The notes: generated by a model not told the origin, from the letters alone. Positions 43,699 through 54,092 are shown, counted from the first letter of the stretch. The stretch is DNA of 64,000 nucleotides from Strigamia acuminata (GCA_949358305.1 OX442319.1:4526001-4590000), one strand, 5' to 3'. A program made the numbers and translations.

Positions 43699-44220
43699 AA
43701 TTGATGTTTTGTGTTTTTTCATTTGTGGTGTTTGATTTTTAAGCTGAAAAGTGCAATTTACATGCTCAAAAGTGCAATTTTAGCTGCAACTTTCGGTCTA
43801 AAATTTACATTATTTAATCTCCAATTCATTTTCACCCATAAAAATACATTTCTTTAATCCAAGATATTATCCTCCAAGTAAGTCAACAACTCCAATATGT
43901 TCTATTAAACGCCAAGTGCACCAATCTTGACTGCCTTTACTCGCAAGATCTCGCAGGTTTTGCGAGATGTAAAGTAATACATGATAAATAATGATGCATA
44001 AATAATAATGCATGGCAGGCAACTTGCGGTCAGCGAGTGGACGGGGCTGGGTTGCTGAAAGGCAACCCAGCGACCCAGATGATAACACGGTGAACGTGCA
44101 ACCGCAATAAAGATATAATCAATCCAAACTATGCGTACTCCTGTGTTTGTATTTAATCGTAAATTGTGTCCAAATGCCGCATGGTCCTCCCCTGGCCACG
44201 AGGTGACCAACCGCCACTCA

Positions 44221-44786
44221 CAGAATTTGTTACACAGAAATAGGGGGTATAGAGGGGAACCAGGAGATCACGTTTCCACTAATCAAAAATTTCAAAAAAA
44301 TTTCCCACTTAGTCACAGCCCCAAAAACAATGGAAGATTTCAAAGATCGCGTGTCTCGCATATCGCTCAGGTTTGCCAGGTTAAAGCGCAATTCTCAAAT
44401 AAAAACACACAAACTGATCATTTTAATGTTAAAGAATCACAAAAAAACCCTCAAAAATCGAGGAAAACTAAAACAATTCATTTATGTAAAAGAATAATTT
44501 CCTTAGATTATTTACCAAAAACATTGCCAAAATTAAATTAAACCTCACAATTCAGTTGAGCTCGTTTGCATTAATGCAAATGATCAGTTTGTTTGTTTTT
44601 ATTTGAGAATTTCGCTTTAACCTGACAAACGTGGGCGATATGCTGCGATATACAATATTTTAAATCTTCCATTGTTTTTGGGGCTGACTAAGTGGAAAAT
44701 TTTTTTTTGTTTTTTTAGTTAGTGGAAACGTGATCTCGTGGTCCCCCTCTATGCCCCCCTATTTCTGTGTAACATGACACCCTGTA
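44221..44786. mobile_element. Palindromic MITE-like foldback element
   Basis: Left arm (44221-44410: TTACACAGAAATAGGGGG, CCAGGAGATCACG) and right arm (about 44595-44786: ATCTCGTGGTCCCCCTCTAT, TTTCTGTGTAAC) are inverted copies of ~190 bases around an AT-rich centre. The right end is GACACCCTGTA; the left end has lost its ACAGGGTGT, which survives in the related fragment at 18498. No transposase. Short frames inside are not coding. Confidence 0.8.
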
Positions 44787-44930
44787 TGTCGTTTTGACTT
44801 ATAAAATGTTGTAAAAGCATGAAAACTTTTCGAAACCAAAATCTGGCAAAGTAATAAACATTTTAACTACTTTCGCGTATTTGATATTGCGTCACCAGAT
44901 TCACCACATGTTGTTTACACACACGACGTG

Positions 44931-44938
44931 TATAAAAG
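44931..44938 (+). promoter_or_regulatory. TATA box of micro-exon gene C
   Basis: TATAAAAG in the same conserved promoter block as genes A and B, 47 bases before the ATG. Confidence 0.8.
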
Positions 44939-44985
44939 CCCAAATTCTGTCCCGAGTTTGACATCTTTTCCTGACAAACTTAAAA

Positions 44986-45484
44986 ATGTTTTTCAAAATC
45001 ATTGCTCACGTTTTTGTCGTATCTATTGCTGTCGATCAATGTTTTGCTCTGCCGAGTCACATTCCTGAATCTCTTCCAGCAATAGAAAGAGATGCACGAG
45101 CAGCACCTAATGGTACCTTAGACACATTAGTAAATGTGAGTATTGATGTAGTTGAATTTGAATAGCGATAGTTGTTTTCCCGTTCTTGCACGTGTTTAAT
45201 GCCACCATATTTTACTGATTAGGTACTTTCTGGTTTACCGGTGGTTGGCCCTTTTCTTACAAATGTGAGTACCATATTAATGTTGTAAACATTTGTTCCC
45301 GTTCTTGCAAGTGCTTAATGCCAACATATTTTACTGATTAGCTACTTTCTTCTACACTGCTGTCGTCTTCCAATGGCAACCTAGGAGGCGTGAGTATCGT
45401 ATTAATGTTGTGAATAGTGACATTTGTTCCTGTTCTTGCAATTGCTTAATGCCGCCATATTTTTCTAATTAGGTTTTTGGCTAA
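44986..45484 (+). CDS. Micro-exon secreted peptide gene C (four exons)
   Basis: Exons, all phase 0: 44986-45135 (50 codons, signal peptide MFFKIIAHVFVVSIAVDQCF, then a spacer including ESLPAIERDARA), 45223-45264 (14 codons, VLSGLPVVGPFLTN), 45342-45389 (16 codons, LLSSTLLSSSNGNLGG), 45473-45484 (VFG then TAA). Product 83 residues. Introns of 77-87 bases begin GTGAGT and end CTGATTAG or CTAATTAG, with the family core CCCGTTCTTGCAAGTGCTTAATGCC. All splice sites look good, so this is the cleanest member. It has fewer small exons than gene B, and their peptides differ strongly while the introns do not. Function unknown; likely secreted. Confidence 0.78.
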
Positions 45485-45737
45485 TGTACACTAAAGTTTC
45501 GGCACTCGGACTTTACTGTTGTATTTAAGACAAATTAATTACATGAATTAAAATTTGAAATTATTAAACTATTTTTTATTTGTTTTTAACACACAACAAA
45601 ACACAATCGCGATGGGAATCTCAGTGCATGTGTTTAAGTTCAAACGCGCTTTCTCCGCTCGCATGTGCGCTTTCATCTTCACCACCGACACTCAACAATT
45701 ATCTAACAGCTCCGACTCGTTGCTCCCTCGTACTTAC

Positions 45738-45872
45738 GTCCCCGAACTGCGGCGGTAGAATGTTCCGAATGGGCAAATACTTTTTGCAACTCAACTGGCA
45801 ACTCCCACAACTGCAATCCGCCGTTTGCTCCGACACAAACTCTTCCGCACACTTTGTTGTGACCCGACTGGA
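45738..45872 (-). CDS. Cysteine-rich exon on minus strand, unknown
   Basis: Reading right to left, a possible acceptor (GGTCCAG) is followed by a 45-codon frame ending at a strong donor (GTAAGT at 45737). It encodes a cysteine cluster, DCSCGSCQLSCKKYLP. The C-x-C-x2-C-x3-C spacing also occurs in the N-terminal domain of NPC1 sterol transporters, but one such match is weak evidence. A tail ending LKHMH near 45620 echoes the end of the fragment at 42353. No full gene could be built. A larger frame over the same bases is in another register. Confidence 0.25.
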
Positions 45873-45954
45873 CCGGGGTCAACGAAGAGTTTCTCTCGTG
45901 ACCTCGTTTCGGGTGTAAGGGGAGCCGCAAGCGCGTCTCCCTTCCCTCAGTGCA

Positions 45955-46393
45955 TTGACATCTAGTCAATGGACAGGCGTCTGCCCTGAGGGAGTGGGGA
46001 TGGCTCGTCCACCCCACCATTGGGTGATTCCGGTCACCTGTCAACCCCGCTTTGTGCAAAGGAATGTGCCTTGCACTGAGCGGGCAGAACCAACACAACC
46101 ATCAAACGAGAAACACACGTAAACCCGTCGTCCTACAAGATCAGGCCCAAGTAAAATATACTGGGATTGACCAAGGACAAAGGACAATTTACCGTGAGTA
46201 CGTTTGGTCAGTGTCAAACTCCGCAGAGTAACCTGCGAGATAAGATTACCACACTATTTTAGCACACCAGCTAGAAATAGTAAAAACCACTCCAGTTTAG
46301 CGAGTTGTGCAGACAAACGGTCGCACAAGCCTAAACTGCAGTTAAACCACGACGAGCGTTCCCGCCGCTGTGTGATCGCCGGGAGCCAGAAGA
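45955..46393. mobile_element. Left part of interrupted LTR/leader of Ty3-like element
   Basis: The copia element at 46394-53589 inserted here. A 21-base string CCGCCGCTGTGTGATCGCCG occurs on both sides (46362 and 53597), so the insertion lies between short direct repeats of the host element's LTR or leader. The left boundary of this host element could not be located and is approximate. Confidence 0.4.
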
Positions 46394-46929
46394 TGTTGGT
46401 CAAAAGACCATTTTGTATCGATGAATACATTTGTTATTTCCTAGTTTTCCCTTTGTGTTTAGGTATACAGCGCATCTTTGTTATTATTTAATTGATTTCG
46501 ATGTTACCATTCGTTTTGCGCTGTCCCGTATGTAATTCCATACTTTTATCACTTTATGCTAGGATTTGTCCTATTATCAAATGATTTGTTCAAACTTAAT
46601 GTAAATTCCCGGCACTAGGTGCCACTACCCATTGCTTTTTCATCCAAGATGGCGTCATACACAGCCGTGTATGACTTAGCTGCTTTCCCACCTGTTTGGA
46701 TACCTATTTGTAATGTATTACTATTTAATTAAACCGTTTTTATTGTTTTACTCATTGTGTTTGATTTAAAGCACCTTTAGTGCTTCTTGCTAGCGCATAT
46801 AAGCGGCATTAGGCCGCGCGCATTTCCGAAACGATACGCGTCGTATCGTTAACGTCTGTGCGGGTCGCACAGCGCCAATTCACGCTTTCAATCGGTTTAC
46901 ACCGATATTTTGCGCATTCTCTGCCTACA
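46394..46929 (+). mobile_element. 5' LTR of intact copia element
   Basis: 536 bases, TGTTGGTCAAAAG ... CTCTGCCTACA, identical line by line to the 3' LTR at 53054-53589. Target duplication GAAGA at 46389-46393 and 53590-53594. Confidence 0.97.
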
Positions 46930-46930
46930 T

Positions 46931-46948
46931 TGGTAGCAGAGGATGGTT
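46931..46948 (+). other. Primer-binding site of the copia element
   Basis: TGGTAGCAGAGGATGGTT begins one base after the 5' LTR and matches the complement of the 3' end of initiator-methionine tRNA, the usual copia/Ty1 primer. Confidence 0.85.
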
Positions 46949-47838
46949 GTTGGTTAAACAACCACTCCATTCGCCTAATTTATCGACGTTTTTTCGCGAA
47001 ATTCGCGAATTTGCGCCGATATTTTTATTTTCAGATTTTCGGCGGCCATTTTGTCTCGATTTTCGTCTCGCCTGCGACGCCGACGTTTTATCGACGTTCA
47101 CAGACGACCAGGGTCGTCAATCACACCATTATTTGTCTAATTTTCTCCGAAATTCCGCGGGATTCGCGAATTTCGAGAGAAATTCTTTCTTTTTGCAGAT
47201 TTCACGTCGATTTTCGCTTCGCCAACGTCGAAGCGACGTTTTTCAACGAGAAACGGATCGAATTCCGCTGTGTATACCCCGGCGTATGCACAGTATCGTC
47301 GATCTATTATTTTCCGGACGAAGAGCCTCGATTTATCGAGAAGAAATTCGGATTTTTCAATCCGAATTTGCGCTTTTTCCAGTTTTTCGAGAAAACTGCG
47401 CCGTGCCTTCATTTGCACGAGGATCGCAACCGCGATCGATTCACCTATTTCTCCTTCTGTCGAAATACTATTGTTAATTTTAAGATATTATTAAGGCTTT
47501 TGGGGGTTCCTTTAGAATCGTGTTTGCCCTTGGATCGAGTCCGGTCAAGCTTACACGTATTCTCCGGTTGTGCTTGTCGTGGTACAAGTGAGGTTTCCCG
47601 CGGCTCCAGGAAGCCGATCGGACCCTCTCAGACTGGCAACCGGAGGTTATTTGATTCCTTCAGAAGGAATTGCCCAATTTGTGGTTTTTCGCCTCGAACA
47701 CCGAGGGAACCGTGCAGTGAAGTGCTCCGAATTGTGAAAATTGTGAAAAGTGCTCCAATCTTGTGCGACATTTCAGCGCCTCTCTCTGAGTCAGTGTGAT
47801 TTTCGCGTTGTGTTACGCTCTTCGCGAATCGATCTACG

Positions 47839-50800
47839 ATGCAGAAAGCGGCCAACTCGAACAGTTTAATTCCGGTTCTCGGTGTCGACAATTATGAACA
47901 ATGGCGATTGTCGATGCAGTTTCTCTTAAAATCGGAAGGGCTTTGGCGTCACGTAACGGAGGATAAGGAGGCAGAGCACATTGCCACCCTGACGCCAAAA
48001 GAACTTGATCGCTTTATGGTGAAGAAGGACAAGGCCCTAGGCCACATATACATCCATGTGAGCCCCGCCAAGCGTACAGTTTTGGAAACCTGTAACACGC
48101 CAAAGGAGGCGTGGGACAAGTTGGCGAAAACCTACGCACCCAGCTCTAGAGCCCGTCAAGCGGCGATGCGCTGGGAGTTTCTCAGCCTCCAACTCCAACC
48201 TGGCGAAGATATGCCGGACTTCATTGCCCGCGTCGACAATTACGTGCGGCAACTAAGCGATGTCAACGAGATTATTAGCCCGGTTCACCACGCATACCAG
48301 TATTTGAAGTGTCTGCCGCCTGAATATGCTCAGGCAACATTTGCCATATACCACTGGCCGGATCCCCAATTCACGCCGAAGGATGTCGCCGAGCAGCTGA
48401 TTTCCGAGCACATGCGGCTCAAATCCATCGGGTTGCTCGGAACGAGCCAATCATCAGCTCACACGTCTATGAAGGGACAATTCCGACCCCGAAATAAATC
48501 CGGACCTCGTGATATCTCGACAGTGAAGTGTTTTAATTGCGACCAGCTCGGACATTACGCGAACCGATGTCCACGTCCACCCCGTCAACAACAGGGACAA
48601 CCTACGGTTTCACTCCAACGTAATTCTCGGAGCAAGAGTCGCCGGCGCAACAAGAACGCTGCTGCGAAGGCCAACAACGCGCGTCCCCGAGAAAGCTCGC
48701 ATCCACACCGAGAGGGGACATATTTTGTCAATGCGCCGCAGGTTATCCAACGTCCAGTCGCTCATTTTATGCAATCCAATGAGTGGATTCTGGATTGCGG
48801 CGCTACAGATCACGTATCTCACGTGCGTGCCGGTTTCACCGAGTTCACCGATGTCATTCCATTCGACATCGAGTTGGGACAGGGAAAGTCCCAAGTGACG
48901 GGAAAAGGAACGGTTCGTTTGCTAATGGCGATCGATAAGACCCGGTGCACCGTGAATTTAACAAACGTCCTTTACGCGCCGAATTTCGAGGCAAACTTGA
49001 TTTCGGTTTCGAAGATAGACAAGGCGCGACATCATATCCACATTTTCAATAGTGAGATACATGTTTACGAATCGGACATTCGCAGCCCTCTTATTCGTGC
49101 AAAGGAGAGAGGAGGTCTTTATTATGTGGACGGTTTGTGTACAAATCCGACATTTGCGACAACGGTTTCTCCCACTGTACAACCGACTCCAACGCTACCG
49201 CCGCAAATGTACGTGACTACGGAAGAGGATTTCATTAAAATTCCCAAACCGAAAAAGGGAAAAGGACAGCAACGAGAAATTACGGATTTTCGGATTGAAA
49301 TGCCGCTAGTTGAACCCGTGAAGCAAATTCCCGTCCAACAAGCTCCCATTCCAACCAATCCGATTCCTCCTCCTATCCCTACTCAAATCCACAACGATTT
49401 GACCACCCTTCCTTCCTATGCGAATGCCCTACAGTCAATCCCAACGGCAACTCCTATTGCAATTCCAAATGCAAATTCCTTTCCTCCCCTTGGCAACCCG
49501 TCTCAACCTAAAAAGAAGGTCATCGCCAATCCAGCCTCCGTCAAGGACGCCACCGGCTTATGGCATAGCCGTCTTGGCCACCTTCATACGAATGGAATGA
49601 AGCTATTGGCCGCAAACGACCAAGTTTACGGAATGTCACCAGGGGAAGTGAGCAGGGAATTGGCCTGCAACGACTGCAGAATAGCCAAATCGACAAAAGC
49701 TTCTCATAAGCCTGATCCTAATCCCTCGACTACGAAGCCTTTGGACCTTCTCCACATGGATATTTGGGGGCCAGCCCCAGTTCCATCGTTTGGAGGAGCA
49801 CGTTTTGTCCTTACCGTCATCGACGACGCAACACGCTATTGCTGGATTATACCGCTAGCCCAGAAATCGCAGGTTTTCGCAACCTTTAAGGACTTCGTTG
49901 CTCGAGTTGAGAGAATCCAGGACACGCAAATAAAAGCGATTCGGACTGATCGAGGCGGAGAGTTTATGTCAAACGAGTTTCTCCGATATCTACAAGCCAA
50001 GGGCATCCAAGGTCAACGGACAAATCCGTCGTCACCACAGATGAACGGCACGGCCGAGCGCATAAACCGGACAATGGCCGACAACTTTCGTGCAGTCTTA
50101 TCCGAGACTAAGTTGCCGGAGGCGCTCTGGGCCGAGCTAGCGGTCACGTTTGCCTACATCAAGAATCGGAGCCCTCATTCTCGACTTAACAATCAAGTTC
50201 CGTATATCCTTTGGCGACAGAGAGCCCTTTCGTTACGACATCTACGAAAAGTCGGTTCCAAGTGCTGGGTGCACTACACCGCACCAGGACGCAAGAAGCT
50301 GGATCCGCGGGCCTGGGAGGGATATTTAGTCGGCTACGCTTCAGGGACCCGTGGATACAGAATTTGGAACCCAACTGACAACCAAGTCTACGAATCTATT
50401 CACGTTAAGATCGATGAGCGGCAGTCGTATCGGAAATCCATCAAAATTTCGACGCAGCAGCCGCAACAATCGTTTACTGGTCCCGGACAGCAAACCGTTA
50501 CATTTGATGATAACCTACATTACCATCAGTGGCCGAAAGGATCTGATTCCGAGGCGTCAGAACATTCTGCGAACGATTCCGAACGTGTGTCGACGGCATC
50601 CGCTTCGATGCACACGCCTCTGGCTTTTCCGCACATCCACATACCACCACCGACAACTCCGGAACGGGCATTGCTGGATTTATGTGCGACCTTACCTCCG
50701 GGTTCTGCGTCTCTTCGACAATCCCATCATATTTCATATGAAGAGGAACGTGATACGGACCACGACATCCGAGAGATGGACGAATTGTCAATTTATCCGG

Positions 50801-52842
50801 AAACATCCGAACACGTTGATGCGTCAGCGGAACAATCGGCACGACCATCGCCTCCGACAACTCCTCGTACATCCGCTCCGCCATCACCTCAGCGATCGGC
50901 AGCGCCTTCTCTTCCCCGTGAAACACCGGTACCGACGCCGAGATTTATTACGACGCGTCGTCAGCAACGTGTTGATGATCAGGCTGCGCAAGGGTTGCAA
51001 ATTTTCGACCCCGATCCCAATTCACCAGCGACTGCGCGCCACACTACTCATAAGTGGCGATTCGTCGGTGGAGATGGCGAGTGCCGTGAATGGGTACGCG
51101 AGGAACACCTGAGAAAGGATCAAAAACCCGGGAAGATCTTAATTGATGTCTATTATTTTCCAACTCCGAAGATCCGTCTAAGATCTTATCACGACATCGA
51201 GGAGTATTGTATGTTGAACAATATTGATTACGACCCCGGACTGTTTTTCTTCGGTAATCTCGAACACAAATTGCCAACTCTTCCGGGCGTTCGTCATGCG
51301 GCTCATCTGTGCCGAACCGAGCCGGCTTCATTCGCCGAAATTCCCAAGTTCAACGACGCTCCGAAATGGCGTGAAGCAATCGGAGAGGAACTCGATATGT
51401 TCAAAGAGCGAGAAATCTATAAAGAAGTTCCCCGACCACCCGACACCACTATTCTTGGCTGCAAGTGGATTTTTAAACTCAAAACCGATGCAGCCGGAAC
51501 CGTCACCCGATACCGAGCACGCTTAGTAGCACAAGGTTTTTATCAAACCCTCGGAGTCGATTTTGATGAGGTGTTTAGCCCAGTCGTGAACTTCATATTG
51601 ATCCGTCTGTTTTTCTGTCTTCTCGTCGTATTGCGTGGTTGGCAGGACGCCCACCTCGACGTGAAAGGTGCGTACCTGTACGGGGAATTAAAGCATAACG
51701 TATACATGAGAATCCCTGCAGGTGCCACATGCACTGATCCAAATAACGTGTGGCTTCTTCTCAAATCGCTTTACGGCCTCCACCAATCCGGGAGACAATG
51801 GTTCGAGAAACTTGACGAGACACTTCGGGCCCTCGGATTTCGAAGACTGCCAGCATGTAATTGTGTTTACGTGTTCGGGAATACAGCTGTTATGCTGGTC
51901 TACGTGGACGATATCGTCGTGTTTTACGCGTCCGACAGCGTTTTTAATCAGCTAATCCGTCTCATCTCTTCGAAATTCGATATAGTCAACCTCGGTCCAA
52001 TCACGAAGTTATTAGGCGTCGAGTTTATCCGCGACGCCGGACGCACGTTCATAACGCAACGTGCTTATATCGCCAAACTGGTTAAGAAATTCGGGGCGTC
52101 GACCAATAATCTCGTCAAGACACCAGTGACCCCGGGAACGACACTCGTTAGAGGATCGACCGAAAACTTGGAAGATTTTCCATACCGATCTCTAATCGGT
52201 TCACTTCTGTTTTTGGCATCGAGAACTCGTCCCGACATACTCTATTCCGTCATCGCTTTGGCACAGTACAACACGTGCTATAATCGAACCCACATCCGCG
52301 CCCTGTTACAGGTTCTGCAGTACGTGGCAAACACTGCGGAGCTTTGCATCGAGTTATCCGGTTGCTCTTCTAGTCAACTATCTGCATTTACCGACGCGTC
52401 GTGGGCAAGCGATCCGGAGACATCATTGAGCTTCGGAGGATACATCGTATACGTTGGAAATGTCCCTATTGGCTGGTCCTGTCGCAAACAGTCGACCGTA
52501 GCGTGCTCAACCATGGAAGCTGAATTTATCGCCCTGGTTGAGTGCGTGAAGGAGATTTTCTGGCTCGACAGCGTGTACACCGAATTCCCGATTCTCAATC
52601 GTCTATCCCGACCTATCGTGTATTCGGACGCCCTGGCCTCGATTCAATTCACATCTAATGATATCGAGAACGCGAAGACGAAGCATATTCGCGTGAAGTT
52701 TCACTGGCTCAGGGAGTGGTTTACTGCGGGAGTCTTCGATCTTCGAAAGGTAGCCGGCGAAGCTAATACCGCCGACATATTCACAAAGTGGCTATCTTCG
52801 GAACGTTTACGATCATTGATTTCGAAGATCTTCCGAGCATAA
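47839..52842 (+). CDS. Copia Gag-Pol polyprotein, intact
   Basis: 1667 residues in one frame from ATG 47839. Order: Gag (from ILVLGV-like N-terminus with NYEQWRLSMQFLL), CCHC knuckle (CFNCDQLGHYANRC, about 232), aspartic protease (WILDCGATDHV, about 316), pre-integrase (LWHSRLGHL), integrase core (LLHMDIWGP, IRTDRGGEF, NGTAERINRT), Pro/Ser-rich linker, reverse transcriptase (WIFKLKTDAAG; catalytic YVDD at about 1355) and RNase H (DASWAS about 1519; KHIRVKFHWLRE). The integrase-before-RT order defines Ty1/copia. No stop or frameshift. Makes virus-like particles and inserts new copies. Confidence 0.96.
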   Translation: MQKAANSNSLIPVLGVDNYEQWRLSMQFLLKSEGLWRHVTEDKEAEHIATLTPKELDRFMVKKDKALGHIYIHVSPAKRTVLETCNTPKEAWDKLAKTYAPSSRARQAAMRWEFLSLQLQPGEDMPDFIARVDNYVRQLSDVNEIISPVHHAYQYLKCLPPEYAQATFAIYHWPDPQFTPKDVAEQLISEHMRLKSIGLLGTSQSSAHTSMKGQFRPRNKSGPRDISTVKCFNCDQLGHYANRCPRPPRQQQGQPTVSLQRNSRSKSRRRNKNAAAKANNARPRESSHPHREGTYFVNAPQVIQRPVAHFMQSNEWILDCGATDHVSHVRAGFTEFTDVIPFDIELGQGKSQVTGKGTVRLLMAIDKTRCTVNLTNVLYAPNFEANLISVSKIDKARHHIHIFNSEIHVYESDIRSPLIRAKERGGLYYVDGLCTNPTFATTVSPTVQPTPTLPPQMYVTTEEDFIKIPKPKKGKGQQREITDFRIEMPLVEPVKQIPVQQAPIPTNPIPPPIPTQIHNDLTTLPSYANALQSIPTATPIAIPNANSFPPLGNPSQPKKKVIANPASVKDATGLWHSRLGHLHTNGMKLLAANDQVYGMSPGEVSRELACNDCRIAKSTKASHKPDPNPSTTKPLDLLHMDIWGPAPVPSFGGARFVLTVIDDATRYCWIIPLAQKSQVFATFKDFVARVERIQDTQIKAIRTDRGGEFMSNEFLRYLQAKGIQGQRTNPSSPQMNGTAERINRTMADNFRAVLSETKLPEALWAELAVTFAYIKNRSPHSRLNNQVPYILWRQRALSLRHLRKVGSKCWVHYTAPGRKKLDPRAWEGYLVGYASGTRGYRIWNPTDNQVYESIHVKIDERQSYRKSIKISTQQPQQSFTGPGQQTVTFDDNLHYHQWPKGSDSEASEHSANDSERVSTASASMHTPLAFPHIHIPPPTTPERALLDLCATLPPGSASLRQSHHISYEEERDTDHDIREMDELSIYPETSEHVDASAEQSARPSPPTTPRTSAPPSPQRSAAPSLPRETPVPTPRFITTRRQQRVDDQAAQGLQIFDPDPNSPATARHTTHKWRFVGGDGECREWVREEHLRKDQKPGKILIDVYYFPTPKIRLRSYHDIEEYCMLNNIDYDPGLFFFGNLEHKLPTLPGVRHAAHLCRTEPASFAEIPKFNDAPKWREAIGEELDMFKEREIYKEVPRPPDTTILGCKWIFKLKTDAAGTVTRYRARLVAQGFYQTLGVDFDEVFSPVVNFILIRLFFCLLVVLRGWQDAHLDVKGAYLYGELKHNVYMRIPAGATCTDPNNVWLLLKSLYGLHQSGRQWFEKLDETLRALGFRRLPACNCVYVFGNTAVMLVYVDDIVVFYASDSVFNQLIRLISSKFDIVNLGPITKLLGVEFIRDAGRTFITQRAYIAKLVKKFGASTNNLVKTPVTPGTTLVRGSTENLEDFPYRSLIGSLLFLASRTRPDILYSVIALAQYNTCYNRTHIRALLQVLQYVANTAELCIELSGCSSSQLSAFTDASWASDPETSLSFGGYIVYVGNVPIGWSCRKQSTVACSTMEAEFIALVECVKEIFWLDSVYTEFPILNRLSRPIVYSDALASIQFTSNDIENAKTKHIRVKFHWLREWFTAGVFDLRKVAGEANTADIFTKWLSSERLRSLISKIFRA

Positions 52843-53053
52843 ACTTATCGTGACATTCCTAGTTTCTTTTCACCCGACTTCGAGGATCATCGGGTTTCTG
52901 TGGGAATACCGAGCTTAGTTAAGTGATAACCACGACAGTACCCGGCCCGATGGTTCGACTTTATCATCTTTTTTTTTCTCAACGATTATCAACTGTAATT
53001 CCAGTTTACGTTCATCTTGTCCCCTGATAAATATTTCCATCGAAGAGGGGATT

Positions 53054-53589
53054 TGTTGGTCAAAAGACCATTTTGTATCGATGAATACATTTGTTATTTC
53101 CTAGTTTTCCCTTTGTGTTTAGGTATACAGCGCATCTTTGTTATTATTTAATTGATTTCGATGTTACCATTCGTTTTGCGCTGTCCCGTATGTAATTCCA
53201 TACTTTTATCACTTTATGCTAGGATTTGTCCTATTATCAAATGATTTGTTCAAACTTAATGTAAATTCCCGGCACTAGGTGCCACTACCCATTGCTTTTT
53301 CATCCAAGATGGCGTCATACACAGCCGTGTATGACTTAGCTGCTTTCCCACCTGTTTGGATACCTATTTGTAATGTATTACTATTTAATTAAACCGTTTT
53401 TATTGTTTTACTCATTGTGTTTGATTTAAAGCACCTTTAGTGCTTCTTGCTAGCGCATATAAGCGGCATTAGGCCGCGCGCATTTCCGAAACGATACGCG
53501 TCGTATCGTTAACGTCTGTGCGGGTCGCACAGCGCCAATTCACGCTTTCAATCGGTTTACACCGATATTTTGCGCATTCTCTGCCTACA
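53054..53589 (+). mobile_element. 3' LTR of intact copia element
   Basis: Identical to 46394-46929 as far as I could compare by eye. Followed by the GAAGA target duplication. Confidence 0.97.
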
Positions 53590-53594
53590 GAAGA

Positions 53595-54074
53595 GTCCGC
53601 CGCTGTGTGATCGCCGGACACCACACAAAAACCTAGACAACAGCCCGAAGTAAGCCTTTTAACTAAGCATTCACTCGCGCCCGACCAGCGTGAGCCCGAA
53701 GGACCAGCCAGAGACGAGCCGAGGACGCCATATTGCCACGCCGGCCCAAGACGACATCGCGTTGCCACAACGACGACGCCATCTTGGACGCGAACGAAAC
53801 AACAGACGACCTCGCCGATTCCAGCCAGCTTTCATCATACCTTTACATTTCCATTTCCCTTCACCCATTCCGATTTACCTTTTACCTACCTTTCATATAT
53901 ATATATAAGATATATCTGTATATTGTCCCACAGAATAAATCTATATTATATTTTACCTTTTATATCTGTGTAATCATTTCTTTGGGTAAACCGCTTGAGA
54001 CAAAGCGGTAGTGAGTTAGTCGAATTAAGTAATCAACCCACGAGTTAGCGACGGTTAGAGTTGAGCGCGACACG
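53595..54074 (+). mobile_element. Right part of the Ty3-like element's 5' LTR
   Basis: From the copia target duplication to just before the primer-binding site. Contains an AT repeat with TATA-like sequence (about 53898-53920) and AATAAA (about 53934), fitting an LTR promoter and poly(A) region. The matching 3' LTR was not found in the window. Confidence 0.5.
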
Positions 54075-54092
54075 TGGGGGCCTGTCCGGGAT
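54075..54092 (+). other. Primer-binding site of the Ty3-like element
   Basis: TGGGGGCCTGTCCGGGAT begins with TGG and closely resembles the tRNA-complementary primer sites of retroviruses and Ty3 elements. Located 53 bases before the Gag ATG. Confidence 0.65.

Larger units (their letters stand above)
46394..53589 (+). mobile_element. Complete Ty1/copia retrotransposon, apparently young
   Basis: 7196-bp element with identical LTRs, a GAAGA target duplication, a primer-binding site, one uninterrupted Gag-Pol frame, and a purine tract (GAAGAGGGGATT) just before the 3' LTR. The leader (46930-47838) is long and rich in short CGCGAAATTCGCGAATTT-type palindromes. A 313-codon frame runs from inside the LTR through it, but I see no protein motif in that frame. 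All parts required for autonomous movement appear intact. Confidence 0.96.

Noticed and set aside
43207..43722. 171-codon minus-strand frame over the tectonin-like exon
   Set aside because: The plus strand has coherent Cys/Trp pattern and ends with a stop/AATAAA; the minus frame is Pro/His-rich and not kept in the duplicate.
46858..47799. 313-codon frame from within the copia 5' LTR through the leader
   Set aside because: Begins inside the LTR, has no protein motif, and lies in the untranslated leader of an element whose Gag-Pol begins at 47839.
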